Part shown: one piece after another, positions 27,005 through 36,184 of the stretch
Layout of the letters: the number at the start of each line of letters is the position of its first letter
Position numbering within the stretch: position 1 is the first letter of the stretch
Assembly: GCA_944349335.1 (NCBI GenBank)
Contig: CALVMW010000001.1
Location: forward strand, 268,309 to 332,308
DNA: 64,000 bases
Direction: 5' to 3'
Origin: an uncultured Bacilli bacterium
GTDB taxonomy: Bacteria; Bacillota_I; Bacilli_A; RFN20; CAG-288
Translations under genes and position numbers: made by a program
Notes under the pieces: generated by a model
Seen by the model: only the letters and a program-made list of their open reading frames with translations
The model's database searches: none
What the model was told of the DNA's origin: nothing

Positions 27005-27700
27005 AGTAAATTTCTTATATAAAGCGATTGCGATAGAAGTAGTAAGATTTAAAGAATCAACATCTTTGCTTTGTTCAATAAATACTGCATTATCAGAAAA
27101 GAAAGAAGGATCTAAACCGGTCGCTTCATTACCAAAAACTAATGAACATGGAGATTTAAAAACTATATCTTTTAATCTTTTTGCTTTCTCATTTAACATA
27201 AATGGATAATAAGTTCGAGGGTACTTAGCAATATATTCTTCAAAAGTCTTAAATCTTTTTACACGCAAATGAAAAAAAGCGCCCATAGATGCTCTTATAG
27301 CTTTAGGAGAGAAAATATCTGCACCTTGACCAATAACAGCGATATCATGAGTTTGAAAAGCTAAGGCGGTTCTATAACTATTACCTAAATTACCTAAATC
27401 GCTAGGGTTGACTAAAACTAAATGATCTTCATCCTTTTTTAATTCGCTCTCTTCCTTTTTAAAAAGAGCTAAAACATGTGCGTTATCTTTAACTTTTGCC
27501 TTTAAAAAAGCTTTATCAGATATGATAATATCTTTAGGAGAAATTAATGATAGTATTTTTTTATAACCATCAGTATCAAGAGAGGAAGATTGCACATAAA
27601 GAGAGTGAAAAAGATCTCTTCTTAATTCTAAAAGCTGTATAACTGAGAAAAAACCGATAGCATATGAGTATTGATTATCTTTTGAATATTCTTTTATCAT
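26993..27700 (-). CDS. TrmH/SpoU-family RNA 2'-O-methyltransferase
   Basis: A 235-residue SPOUT methyltransferase. Motif 1 is NPSDLGNLGNSYRTALAF (a variant of N-x-G-N-x-G-x-x-R/A), motif 2 SLVFGNEATGLDPSFF and motif 3 VDSLNLTTSIAIALYK, which form the knotted SAM site. The target could be rRNA or tRNA; sequence does not say. Start at ATG 27700, not TTG 27718: there is no ribosome site for either, but TGTTATTAT (an extended -10) ends 6 bases before ATG 27700, pointing to a leaderless mRNA. Confidence 0.87.
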   Translation of the reverse strand: MIKEYSKDNQYSYAIGFFSVIQLLELRRDLFHSLYVQSSSLDTDGYKKILSLISPKDIIISDKAFLKAKVKDNAHVLALFKKEESELKKDEDHLVLVNPSDLGNLGNSYRTALAFQTHDIAVIGQGADIFSPKAIRASMGAFFHLRVKRFKTFEEYIAKYPRTYYPFMLNEKAKRLKDIVFKSPCSLVFGNEATGLDPSFFSDNAVFIEQSKDVDSLNLTTSIAIALYKKFTLKS

Positions 27701-27803
27701 AGCTAAATAATAACACAAAAATAATTATAAATAAATTACAAAAAACTTAACAATGAGTAAATTTTTTCCTAGTAATTTTAATATTATAAAAATAAGTTTT
27801 TGA

Positions 27804-27809
27804 TATAAT
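27804..27809 (+). promoter_or_regulatory. -10 box before the membrane protein-LemA pair
   Basis: Extended -10 TGATATAAT with the hexamer at 27804-27809, followed by GAGGT and ATG 27833. No clear -35. Confidence 0.5.
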
Positions 27810-27832
27810 CTTTTTGAAAAGAGGTCATAACT

Positions 27833-29689
27833 ATGATTGATACAGCCGAATGCTTCGATCCAGTAGATTATTATGATAAACATCTCCTTCAATCAATTAA
27901 AGAAAATGCCAGCAGTTATTTTGATGATTTAGTTAAAAAAAGCAAAATAGATACGGCTAAAAATGAAGAGACAGTAAGAAAAATCAATAAAAAAATTGCC
28001 GAAAAAAACAAAGGCGAAAGCGAAAAGAAAAAGTATCATAACATTAAAATCGCTCTTATTGTTATTTCAGTTATCGGCTTTATTACTGCTCTAGGTTCTT
28101 TTATTTTCCTTTTTTCAAATGCTAGCCTTTCTATAACACTCACTATTTTCATCCTCTCACTAGTCATCGCTATAGGCTGTTTAATTTTATACTTTGTAAA
28201 AATAAAAAAGAAATTAGCAAAAGCTACTTCCGATTACAATAAGATAGAAAAAGAATTAAATGAGCTTATAAAATCTGCTCAAGATGAACTATTCCCTTTA
28301 AATGTATTATTTTCATACAATGATGATAATAATATCATTAGAAAAACGACAGATATATTCAGTATCGATGACGTTTTATCTTGGGATAATCTCTATGCCT
28401 TAAGAACAAAATATGGCATGGCTTTAGATATCAATAATAATACTTCAGTCTCTGTCTATAACATGAAATCAGGATCCATAAAAAAGAATCCTTTTATTAA
28501 ATTCCGTTTCTTTAGAGAACAGATGATCAACCACACTTATACAGGTTCTATCGTCGTTCCTGTCACTTATACGACAACTGACTCTAAAGGAAGAACACAA
28601 GTAAGAACAAGGATGGAAACTGTTTACGGCTACTATACAGCACCGATGCCTAATTATTTTGAATCGACACTTCTTGTCTATGGAAATATGGCAGCTCCTG
28701 ATCTTAAATTTTCAAGGCAACCAAATCCAAATAGTTCATTAAGAGGAAAACAACTAGATAATTATATAAAAGATCGCTCCAAAGACTTTGAAAAGAAAGC
28801 AGAAGACGCTGTTAAAGTAGGCGAATCATTCCAACCTCTTGCTAACATGGAATTTGAATGTCTCTTTAATGCGATGGATCGTAATAATGAAGTAGAATAC
28901 CGTCTTCTCTTTACTCCTTTAGCTCAACAAAATATGTTAGAAATCCTACATAATAAGTACGATATTGGTTATGGTGACGACTTTTCATTTACTAAATTAG
29001 GTAAGATAAACGTTTTACAATCACAGCATGGAGAAAATATCACTGACTATAATCCTTATGCTTTACTAAACGAATACTCCTACAAAACAATGAAAGAAAA
29101 ATTTGTTCAAAACATCACTGATATCTTCCACTCACTTTATTTTGATTTAGCTCCATTACTATCTATTCCTCTCTATCAATTAAATGAAGCTGATACTCTC
29201 TATGAAAAACAAGCTTTCTCTAATATCACCGACTATGAAGCTGAAAGTTTCACTAATCATATTGATCAAGAAATATTTAGGCCTTTAAACACTGTGACTG
29301 GCATTATCAATAAAGTCTTACTAAACAAGTCCGTTGGTCAAACTGATATTTATGATGTAACTAGCTTCTCTTTCGGTTATAATGAAAAAGTAGCCCATGT
29401 TACAGCTACAGCATCAGATGGCAGTGTCCACTCTATTCCTGTCATTTATCGTGAATACTTCCCTAATACTAAAACGACAACTATCTGCATTCAAAAGTGC
29501 CCTCTTAATAATCTGCAATTCAGTGCTTTAAATCTCGATGATGACTATAAAAAATTAGTATCTGACAATCAAGTCTTTACCTTCACTCCTCAACGTCACA
29601 AATGCTTTATTGGTTATGTAGTTAACTCGCCTGATGATATAAATCTTTCAGATAAGATCTCAAAAATGATTCTCAAATTCATGAAATAA
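27833..29689 (+). CDS. Two-helix membrane protein of unknown function, paired with LemA
   Basis: Not recognised. The 618-residue protein has a charged helical head (1-70), two adjacent membrane helices (about 79-100 and 104-123), a short coiled coil, and a large soluble C-terminal domain with no motif I know (GYYTAPMPNYFESTLLVYGNM, FECLFNAMDRNNEVEYRLLF are notable). A short loop between the helices places both ends on the same side, probably the cytoplasm (inference). The next gene, a LemA-like protein, follows by 14 bp with its own GGAGG, so the two proteins probably work together at the membrane. Confidence 0.75.
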   Translation: MIDTAECFDPVDYYDKHLLQSIKENASSYFDDLVKKSKIDTAKNEETVRKINKKIAEKNKGESEKKKYHNIKIALIVISVIGFITALGSFIFLFSNASLSITLTIFILSLVIAIGCLILYFVKIKKKLAKATSDYNKIEKELNELIKSAQDELFPLNVLFSYNDDNNIIRKTTDIFSIDDVLSWDNLYALRTKYGMALDINNNTSVSVYNMKSGSIKKNPFIKFRFFREQMINHTYTGSIVVPVTYTTTDSKGRTQVRTRMETVYGYYTAPMPNYFESTLLVYGNMAAPDLKFSRQPNPNSSLRGKQLDNYIKDRSKDFEKKAEDAVKVGESFQPLANMEFECLFNAMDRNNEVEYRLLFTPLAQQNMLEILHNKYDIGYGDDFSFTKLGKINVLQSQHGENITDYNPYALLNEYSYKTMKEKFVQNITDIFHSLYFDLAPLLSIPLYQLNEADTLYEKQAFSNITDYEAESFTNHIDQEIFRPLNTVTGIINKVLLNKSVGQTDIYDVTSFSFGYNEKVAHVTATASDGSVHSIPVIYREYFPNTKTTTICIQKCPLNNLQFSALNLDDDYKKLVSDNQVFTFTPQRHKCFIGYVVNSPDDINLSDKISKMILKFMK

Positions 29690-29703
29690 AAGGAGGAATG
29701 AAT

Positions 29704-30378
29704 ATGGCAAATGAATTAGATGAGATGACTGGACCAGTCAATCAACAAGGAAGAGATGTCAACGTTATTGAAAAGCAGATACCAGTAAAAACTGGAGTCG
29801 GCTCTATTATCTTCGAGGTTATCTTATGGGTTTTAGGTATCATCCCTGGAATTATCTTTACTATCATGAAGATTAATGCCCGTACCTATTTAAGACAACT
29901 TCAACAGAAGATTCAACATGATGCATCTCAGATTGATAACTATCTTGAACAGAGAGTTATGATTTTACAAAATGCAGCTAAATTACTAGATAAAGCTATC
30001 GACTTAGATAAGGATACTATGACAAAAGTCGCCGCTTATCGTGCAGGCACTTCTCCTTCTGCTTTAGAAGATGCTAGTCGTAATCAAACTCAAGCTGATA
30101 TTGATAAACTCTTTGCTCAAGTAAATGTGGCCTTTGAACAATATCCTGAATTAAAAGCTCACAATGAGATTGAACAATGCTTAAATCAAAATGCTTATCT
30201 CCAAAAAGAGATCACTGCTGCTAGAGAACTATATAACGATACTGTTTACACTTGGAACTCTGCTATTCAAGCTTGGCCGACTAAGATGATTGTCGCTTCT
30301 AAATTAGGCTATACAACTAGAATTCCTTTCTCTACTTCTGCTGAAATCAAACAGCAAGCTCGTTCTGTTTTCTTCTAA
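29704..30378 (+). CDS. lemA: LemA family protein
   Basis: A 224-residue protein with a membrane segment near residues 32-56 (IIFEVILWVLGIIPGIIFTI) and the LemA three-helix bundle: VNVAFEQYPELKAHNEIEQC and AARELYNDTVYTWNSAIQAWP, followed by TTRIPF. LemA function is not known; members are membrane-bound with the helical domain on one face. Start at 29704 because GGAGG (29692-29696) is too close to the ATG at 29698. It ends in a shared bidirectional terminator facing rpsR. Confidence 0.88.
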   Translation: MANELDEMTGPVNQQGRDVNVIEKQIPVKTGVGSIIFEVILWVLGIIPGIIFTIMKINARTYLRQLQQKIQHDASQIDNYLEQRVMILQNAAKLLDKAIDLDKDTMTKVAAYRAGTSPSALEDASRNQTQADIDKLFAQVNVAFEQYPELKAHNEIEQCLNQNAYLQKEITAARELYNDTVYTWNSAIQAWPTKMIVASKLGYTTRIPFSTSAEIKQQARSVFF

Positions 30379-30407
30379 AATTATTGACTGATTAAAATTT
30401 AAAACTC

Positions 30408-30438
30408 AAAAAAAGAGGCTGATAATCAGCCTCTTTTA
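30408..30438. terminator. Bidirectional terminator between lemA and rpsR
   Basis: Perfect stem AAGAGGCTGA / TCAGCCTCTT with loop TAA, A-rich on the left and T-rich on the right, so it serves both convergent units. Confidence 0.9.
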
Positions 30439-30447
30439 CTTTGCAAC

Positions 30448-30672
30448 TTAATCAGCGATATAAGGAAGAAGAGCCATATAACGGGCACGTTTAATAGCAG
30501 TAGCTAACATTCTTTGATGCTTAGCACAAGTGCCTGTGATACGACTAGAAGTGATCTTTCCACTAGGAGAGATATACTTCTTTAAAGTCTCAACATCTTT
30601 ATAATCGATGTGATCGATATGGTTTTTAGTAAAATAACAGATCTTCTTACGGGGTTTAACTCTACGAAACAT
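30448..30672 (-). CDS. rpsR: 30S ribosomal protein S18
   Basis: A 74-residue S18 with [19 protein letters not shown] and [14 protein letters not shown], which are family signatures. Last gene of rpsF-ssb-rpsR. S18 binds S6 on the 30S platform. Confidence 0.97.
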   Translation of the reverse strand: MFRRVKPRKKICYFTKNHIDHIDYKDVETLKKYISPSGKITSSRITGTCAKHQRMLATAIKRARYMALLPYIAD

Positions 30673-30691
30673 TTTCTTTATCCTTTCCTAC

Positions 30692-31099
30692 CTAGAATGG
30701 TAAATCGTCGTCTGAAGAATCAATTCCTTCATGGACGGCGTTTGATTTTAAGTCGTCGTTTACTTGATCTGTAGAACCTTTCTTCTCAAGGAATTGAACT
30801 GTCTCACAGACTACTTCAACAACTGACCTTTTTTGACCGCTCTTATCTTCATAACTTCTCTGGACAATTCTTCCATCAACACCGACTAAAGAACCTTTGA
30901 AGCAATATTTAGCAACATTTTCGGCGGTCTTATTCCAGCAAGTACAAGGTATAAAACTTGTACTCTTTTCATTTCCAGATTTTACAACGTTGTCAACAGC
31001 TATCGTGAATGAAGTAACTGAAGCTCCAGAATTTGTTTTCTTTAGCTCAGGATCACGAACAATCCTACCTACTAAGACGACGCGATTTAATCCAGCCAT
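30692..31099 (-). CDS. ssb: Single-stranded DNA-binding protein
   Basis: A 135-residue SSB: OB fold with VVLVGRIVRDPELKKTNSG and IPCTCWNKTAENVAKYCFKG, then a short acidic linker ending in DDDLPF, the tip that recruits repair and replication proteins. Ribosome site AAGGAG. It is in the usual place between rpsF and rpsR. Confidence 0.97.
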   Translation of the reverse strand: MAGLNRVVLVGRIVRDPELKKTNSGASVTSFTIAVDNVVKSGNEKSTSFIPCTCWNKTAENVAKYCFKGSLVGVDGRIVQRSYEDKSGQKRSVVEVVCETVQFLEKKGSTDQVNDDLKSNAVHEGIDSSDDDLPF

Positions 31100-31115
31100 G
31101 TTACTCTCCTTTATT

Positions 31116-31403
31116 TTAATTCTCGGAGACTGTGATAAGGAATCTTAAAACGTTCTGATTAAGCCTGACGATACGATCAAATTCTTTAAGAGCGATAGGT
31201 TCACCAGTAAAATTAGTGATGATGTAAGTGCCCTTAGTTTGTTTTTTGATCGGATAAGCAAGATCTCTAAGACCCCAATCTTTGACACCGGTGATTTTGG
31301 CACCATTGTCTGTGAGAATCTTATGCAAGCTTTCAATCAAGTTGCTCTTCTCTTCACCTTCTAAAGTAGGTTGAAGAATGTACATGAGCTCGTAATTTCT
31401 CAT
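31116..31403 (-). CDS. rpsF: 30S ribosomal protein S6
   Basis: A 95-residue S6: MRNYELMYILQPTLEGEEK, and the KDWGLRDLAYPIKKQTKGTY signature. Partner of S18. Ribosome site AAGGAGG. First gene of the rpsF operon, with promoter and hairpin upstream. Confidence 0.97.
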   Translation of the reverse strand: MRNYELMYILQPTLEGEEKSNLIESLHKILTDNGAKITGVKDWGLRDLAYPIKKQTKGTYIITNFTGEPIALKEFDRIVRLNQNVLRFLITVSEN

Positions 31404-31428
31404 CTTTATACCTCCTTATGGACTTCAG

Positions 31429-31452
31429 GTTGACACTATATTAGGTGTCAAC
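31429..31452 (-). promoter_or_regulatory. Hairpin in the rpsF leader, candidate S6:S18 regulatory element
   Basis: Perfect 8-bp inverted repeat GTTGACAC / GTGTCAAC around an 8-base loop, 11 bases before the rpsF ribosome site. rpsF operons are known to be regulated by S6:S18 binding to a leader hairpin; whether this one matches that motif was not tested. Confidence 0.5.
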
Positions 31453-31481
31453 AAGAAAGTATGGCTAATAAGCCGAATGAC

Positions 31482-31510
31482 ATTTTACAATAATTCGAGC
31501 TAGTAGTAAA
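31482..31510 (-). promoter_or_regulatory. Promoter of rpsF-ssb-rpsR
   Basis: On the minus strand TTTACT (31505-31510), 17 bases, TAAAAT (31482-31487) with a TG just before it. The leader to rpsF is about 70 nt. Confidence 0.65.
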
Positions 31511-31539
31511 GAAAAACCTTATCTTTCTCCATAATTTAT

Positions 31540-31568
31540 TTGATTTTTGCAGAAGATTTTTGTATTTT
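31540..31568 (+). promoter_or_regulatory. Promoter of 5-formyl-THF cyclo-ligase, near-leaderless
   Basis: TTGATT (31540-31545), 17 bases, TATTTT (31563-31568). ATG 31578 follows after 9 bases, so the expected leader is about 3 nt and carries no Shine-Dalgarno. Confidence 0.55.
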
Positions 31569-31577
31569 TTCTCTTAT

Positions 31578-32108
31578 ATGGATAATCTAAGTTATTTAAG
31601 AAAGAAGATGCTGAGAATTAGAGATGATACTAACTCTCAACTTCAAGAGAAAGCGAGCCTAGAGTTAATATCTTCTATTACCTCAAAAGAAATATATAAG
31701 GATTCAAAAATTATCTATTTATATTATCCATTTAAAAATGAATTATCGCCTCTACCTCTATTTAAACAAGCTTGCTTAGATCAAAAAATAGTCGCTTTTC
31801 CAAAAGTTATCAAGAAGGGAGAGATGATTTTTCTACAAGCTGACTTAAATACACAATTTGAAGAAGGAATATACAAAATAAAAGAGCCCATAAGTAAGAA
31901 AGTAATCTCTTCTGATGGACTCATGATAGTTCCTCTATTAGGTTTTAAAGGTAGTTATCGCCTTGGCTACGGAGGTAACTTTTATAATAATTACTTAAAA
32001 AAGCATCGAGAACTTTATACGATCGGTATCGGATATAAATGCCAAGTTTTAACTGAAGATTTTCGAAACGAAAATGATATACCTCTAAACGAGATCATCT
32101 CTTTCTAA
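31578..32108 (+). CDS. 5-formyltetrahydrofolate cyclo-ligase
   Basis: A 176-residue enzyme that turns 5-formyl-THF into methenyl-THF with ATP. Seen: early basic helix LRKKMLRIR, FPKVIKKGEMIF, and the C-terminal signature LLGFKGSYRLGYGGNFYNNYL, which holds the nucleotide-binding glycines. Start at ATG 31578 instead of TTG 31560, from family length and promoter position. The stop lies inside the convergent guanylate-kinase-like gene (24-bp overlap). Confidence 0.9.
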   Translation: MDNLSYLRKKMLRIRDDTNSQLQEKASLELISSITSKEIYKDSKIIYLYYPFKNELSPLPLFKQACLDQKIVAFPKVIKKGEMIFLQADLNTQFEEGIYKIKEPISKKVISSDGLMIVPLLGFKGSYRLGYGGNFYNNYLKKHRELYTIGIGYKCQVLTEDFRNENDIPLNEIISF

Positions 32109-32669
32109 ATCAGTCGTATCTACTCCGCGCTCTTTCAATATTGAAATGTAATGGAGATAAATATATTTAGCGACACCAGCGATATTTAAACATTCAGTAT
32201 CAACAGTATCATCAATCAATCCATTCATCTCTTCATCGACTAAAAAAGCTTGTCTATCATTATCGATACGAGAGACAATTTTTACTTCTTCATCGCCTCT
32301 TTTCTCCATTCTTTCTTTGCGAGTTTCTTCTTTCGCTTTCATATAAAATAAAACAATATGTGGATCATTTAAAGAGCGATAAGTTTTAGCTCCATTTAAT
32401 TCAACAGCCAAGCATTTATCAAGTTTTACTTCATCTTTAGAAGTTCCGTAATAGTTACCGTTATAATAAACACTTTCGATGAAAGCACCCTCTTCTTTTA
32501 ATTTTAAAAATTCTTCAACTGAAACAAAATGATAATCAACATCATCAACTTCACCTACACGCTTCATACGAGTCGTATGAGTGATAACTTTTTTTATTCC
32601 ATAATGTTCTTGTAGGTATAGACAAGTAGCTGTCTTTCCTGATGCTGACGGACCAGTTAGAACAATCAT
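32085..32669 (-). CDS. Guanylate kinase-like protein
   Basis: A 194-residue kinase of the guanylate kinase fold: P-loop TGPSASGKT at the start, THTTRMKRVGEVDDVDYHFV (the GMP-binding region) and YYNGNYYGTS. This order matches Gmk, which makes GDP from GMP. It is a little divergent (the TTR-xx-R-GE core is kept but the lid is short), so it could be a second, nonessential paralog; whether another gmk exists lies outside the window. Ribosome site AGGAG. The 3' end overlaps the convergent cyclo-ligase. Confidence 0.75.
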   Translation of the reverse strand: MIVLTGPSASGKTATCLYLQEHYGIKKVITHTTRMKRVGEVDDVDYHFVSVEEFLKLKEEGAFIESVYYNGNYYGTSKDEVKLDKCLAVELNGAKTYRSLNDPHIVLFYMKAKEETRKERMEKRGDEEVKIVSRIDNDRQAFLVDEEMNGLIDDTVDTECLNIAGVAKYIYLHYISILKERGVDTTDLERDDLV

Positions 32670-32733
32670 ATTTATCTCCTAAATTGCTATAAAATAGCTT
32701 ATATAATATCAAATATAAATATAGATATCAATA

Positions 32734-33390
32734 TTAATCTAAGATAATGTCCTTTATCATAAAAGGATCTGTTAATAACATTGTATATTTATTTTTTTTC
32801 GTAATAAGTTGTTCAATAGTATTATAACCCCAAGCGACAGGATAAATAGAATGAACGTGAAGATTTATAGCTGTCTCAATATCGACTAAACTATCACCAA
32901 AATACGCAAATTTAGAAAGATCTAAATCATACTTTTTAGTTTTATTTAAAAAAGCTTCGGAATTAGGTTTTACTTTATCTCCTTTATCTATTCCTATAAC
33001 TTCATTAAAAAGATTATTCCCAAAACAATGAGAAATAACATCGCTAGCGATAGCTTGGGGTTTATTTGTATATACAAATAGATATAAACCAGCTTCTTTT
33101 AAAGCATTTAAGCTTTCAATAATTCCATCATAAGGTTTTGTTTTAACACAGTAATGAGATAAATAATACTCATAATAATCATTAAATATATCTTCATAAT
33201 CTTCTTGATTATCTTTTAATGCACGTTCTATGAGCTTGCGTGAACCATTTCCTAAAAAAGCCGGAAATTCTTCATACGCTATCTTTTTTCTACCGTGTAA
33301 ACACAAAGAATAATTGACTGCATCTGCTATATCAAAAACTGTATTTAAAATAGTCCCATCGAGGTCAAAGATGCATCCTTGATATCTCAT
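32734..33390 (-). CDS. HAD-superfamily phosphatase, phosphoglycolate phosphatase-like
   Basis: A 218-residue haloacid dehalogenase hydrolase. Motif I FDLDGTILNT gives the Asp nucleophile, motif II is YTNKPQA, motif III the Lys of KGDKVKPNSE and motif IV YFGDSLVDIETA. The cap is a small alpha-helical one, as in Gph/PGP phosphatases. Substrate is not decided by sequence. Ribosome site AAGGAG. No gene overlaps it. Confidence 0.88.
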   Translation of the reverse strand: MRYQGCIFDLDGTILNTVFDIADAVNYSLCLHGRKKIAYEEFPAFLGNGSRKLIERALKDNQEDYEDIFNDYYEYYLSHYCVKTKPYDGIIESLNALKEAGLYLFVYTNKPQAIASDVISHCFGNNLFNEVIGIDKGDKVKPNSEAFLNKTKKYDLDLSKFAYFGDSLVDIETAINLHVHSIYPVAWGYNTIEQLITKKNKYTMLLTDPFMIKDIILD

Positions 33391-33647
33391 AATTTTCTCC
33401 TTATTTTTCTTTTTAAATTTTGTGAAGCAATTTTCTCAGATAATATTTTACAATTTTTATAGAAAAAAACTCAACTTTTTCAGTAGAAAAATAAACATAC
33501 AACTTTTATATATTAAATAGAAACGCTACACACTATAAATGTCATATATATTCAAAATATGGATGGGGGATTTAATTTCAGAAATAAAAATATAATTTTT
33601 GAAAAAAAGATTAAAAAATCGAGCAAAAAAATTTTTAAAAAAAATTA
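33391..33647. other. AT-rich intergenic region before potA
   Basis: This 257-base stretch holds no gene I can support. It is extremely AT-rich, with A-tracts near 33590-33640 that may bend DNA upstream of the pot promoter. Confidence 0.6.
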
Positions 33648-33676
33648 TTGTATTTTCGGAAAAAATACTCTATATT
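33648..33676 (+). promoter_or_regulatory. Promoter of potABCD
   Basis: TTGTAT (33648-33653), 17 bases, TATATT (33671-33676). The leader is about 26 nt with AAGGAGG before ATG 33709. Confidence 0.7.
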
Positions 33677-33708
33677 TTTCGTGCTAAAAAAAGAAAAGGA
33701 GGCTAAAA

Positions 33709-35385
33709 ATGTGCGCTGAAAAAATAGGCGAAAATTACATCATCGAAATGAACAATGTCACAAAGATTTTTGATGGTGTAACAGTTATCGACAAAATGAA
33801 CCTAAAAATAAAAAAGGGTGAGTTTGTCACAATCTTAGGTCCATCTGGTTGTGGAAAATCGACAACTTTAAGGATGATCGCTGGTTTTGAAACACCTGAT
33901 TCAGGTGATATCTTGCTTAATGGGTCGAATATTACGGCTATTCCACCTTATAGAAGACCTATCAACACAGTTTTCCAACACTATGCCTTATTCCCTAATC
34001 TTGACGTCTATGACAACGTCGCTTTCGGCCTTCGTAATAAGAAGATTGCCGTACCTTTAAAAAACAAAGATGGATCTCCGATGCTGAAGATCGATAAAGG
34101 TTTAGCTAAAGATCTTAAAAATCAAATAAAAAGATTAAAGAAAGATAAGATTATCTCTAGTGAAGAGAAAGAAAATCGTCTTAATTATCTGTATCAGAAA
34201 TTAGATGAATGTCTCTCAACTCCTAGACAAGCTTATAAGTATAAGCATTTAAGTGAAGAAGAGATCGATGAAAAAGTTGTCAAGGCTCTTTCAATAGTCG
34301 ATTTAGATGAATTAGAAGACCGTGATATCTCCACTCTTTCTGGTGGTCAACAACAGAGAGTTGCTATCGCTAGAGCTATCATCTGTGAACCTTTAATTCT
34401 TCTTTTGGATGAACCTTTAGGTGCTTTAGATTTAAAGATGAGAAAAGATATGCAGATCGAATTAAAAGAAATGCATAAAAAGATCGGTATCACTTTTATC
34501 TATGTTACTCATGATCAAGAAGAAGCTTTAACCATGTCTGATACTATCATCGTTATGAACGATGGTGTTATTCAGCAGATCGGTTCTCCTGAAAATATCT
34601 ATAATGAACCTCAAAATGCCTTCGTTGCTGACTTTATCGGTTCTTCTAACATCTATAACGCTACTGTTATAGGTGATAAGAAAGTTAGATTCTTAAATCA
34701 CGTTTTTAATTGTGTTGACTTTTTCCCTATCAATGAAAGAGTTGATGTTATTGTCCGTCCAGAAGATGTTCATCTTTCTGATGTACCGAAAGAAAATTAT
34801 CTTGAAGGTAAGATTGCTTCTAAAGTTTTCAAAGGTATCCATTATCAATATTCCATCATGATTGGTCATGATGAAGTCTTAGCTCAATCGATCAAAGACT
34901 TTGATCAAAATAAACCTCTCTATATTGAAATCAGACCCGATGGTATTCATCTTATGAAAAAGGAAAACATTTCTAATGTTTACACTGATTCTTACATCGG
35001 TAAAGATCACAAAGTATATATCGATGAATGTCCAATCGACTGCGACTTATCAAAGATGATAAATAACTCCACTGTCGATGAAGATGGAATCGTCACCTAT
35101 GATAATAAAAAGTATGATTTTGCTAACGCAGATTGTGTCGCAACTATCTCTCCTAAAGATATTCAAGTTTCTGATGATACTTCTGATGCACCTATCAAGG
35201 GAAGAGTCATTAACTCTGTCTATAAAGGTGACCACTATTTAATCTTAGTTAGAACTGAAAATGATGAAGATTTCTTCGTCATGACTCCTTATACCTTCAA
35301 TGCTGATGATATCGTCGGTCTCAACTTTGATAAGAGCAAGATTGAGCTCAAGTTGAAGGGAGATTTAAACGACTATGAAATATAA
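33709..35385 (+). CDS. potA: Spermidine/putrescine ABC transporter ATPase PotA, long-insert form
   Basis: A 558-residue importer ATPase. Walker A GPSGCGKST near 44, Q-loop in NTVFQHYALFPN, signature LSGGQQQR near 210 and Walker B ILLLDEPLGALD. Between the Q-loop and the signature is an insert of about 65 Lys/Glu-rich residues (about 108-190); the C-terminal TOBE region is also long. Mycoplasma PotA has a similar length and insert, so this is a lineage trait. First gene of potABCD, overlapping potB by 11 bp. Confidence 0.94.
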   Translation: MCAEKIGENYIIEMNNVTKIFDGVTVIDKMNLKIKKGEFVTILGPSGCGKSTTLRMIAGFETPDSGDILLNGSNITAIPPYRRPINTVFQHYALFPNLDVYDNVAFGLRNKKIAVPLKNKDGSPMLKIDKGLAKDLKNQIKRLKKDKIISSEEKENRLNYLYQKLDECLSTPRQAYKYKHLSEEEIDEKVVKALSIVDLDELEDRDISTLSGGQQQRVAIARAIICEPLILLLDEPLGALDLKMRKDMQIELKEMHKKIGITFIYVTHDQEEALTMSDTIIVMNDGVIQQIGSPENIYNEPQNAFVADFIGSSNIYNATVIGDKKVRFLNHVFNCVDFFPINERVDVIVRPEDVHLSDVPKENYLEGKIASKVFKGIHYQYSIMIGHDEVLAQSIKDFDQNKPLYIEIRPDGIHLMKKENISNVYTDSYIGKDHKVYIDECPIDCDLSKMINNSTVDEDGIVTYDNKKYDFANADCVATISPKDIQVSDDTSDAPIKGRVINSVYKGDHYLILVRTENDEDFFVMTPYTFNADDIVGLNFDKSKIELKLKGDLNDYEI

Positions 35386-36184
35386 ATATTTTCGTAAAGG
35401 TTTAGCTCTTCCTTTTGCTCTTTTTCTCATTCTCTTCGTAATCATCCCTATTCTTTTTATCATCTTCTATGCTTTTACAGATAATCAAGGTTTCTTCTCT
35501 TTTGATGCTGTTGTTTCTTTCTTTACTTCTACAACTAAATTAAACGTCTTATTAGTTTCAATCCTCGTCGGCTTATTTAATACTGTTTTATGTTTACTTA
35601 TCGGTTTCCCTTTAGCTTATCTTCTCGCCAATCCAAAGTTTAATAAAAATTATGTTCTCGTCATGCTCTTTGTCATGCCTATGTGGATAAACTTCGTTTT
35701 AAGAACCGGTGCCTTAAGAGACCTCCTTTCGATTGTTCTAGGATGGTTTAATACTACAAATGGTGAGCATCCTCTATTCTGTACAATGGTCGGTATGGTT
35801 ACTAATTATCTTCCTTTTACAATATTACCACTTTATTCAACAATGCTTAAATTGGATAAAAGCCAGATAGAAGCTGCTCAAGATTTAGGTTGCAATCCTT
35901 TCAAAACTTTTACTCGCAATATTATCCCTCAAACTCTCCCTGGTTTAGTTTCCGCATCGATGATGGTCTTTATGCCTACTATCTCTTCATACGTCATCTC
36001 AGATACTCTTTCTGAAGGAAAAATAATGCTCTTTGGTAACTCTATTTATCTTTCTTTCTCTAACTCTGATTGGAACGGTGGTTCTTTCATGTCATTAATC
36101 ATGCTTATCATCATCTTTATCGTCATGTTTGCCACTAAGAAATTCCAAGGCAATGGTTCTGAAAGGAGACTCTCAGCATGGTAA
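35375..36184 (+). CDS. potB: Spermidine/putrescine permease PotB
   Basis: A 269-residue membrane permease with six hydrophobic segments and the EAA loop EAAQDLGCNPFKTFTRNIIPQTLPG, split here only by the family motif. It forms the channel with PotC. It overlaps both neighbours by a few bases, as is usual for the operon. Confidence 0.93.
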   Translation: MKYKYFRKGLALPFALFLILFVIIPILFIIFYAFTDNQGFFSFDAVVSFFTSTTKLNVLLVSILVGLFNTVLCLLIGFPLAYLLANPKFNKNYVLVMLFVMPMWINFVLRTGALRDLLSIVLGWFNTTNGEHPLFCTMVGMVTNYLPFTILPLYSTMLKLDKSQIEAAQDLGCNPFKTFTRNIIPQTLPGLVSASMMVFMPTISSYVISDTLSEGKIMLFGNSIYLSFSNSDWNGGSFMSLIMLIIIFIVMFATKKFQGNGSERRLSAW

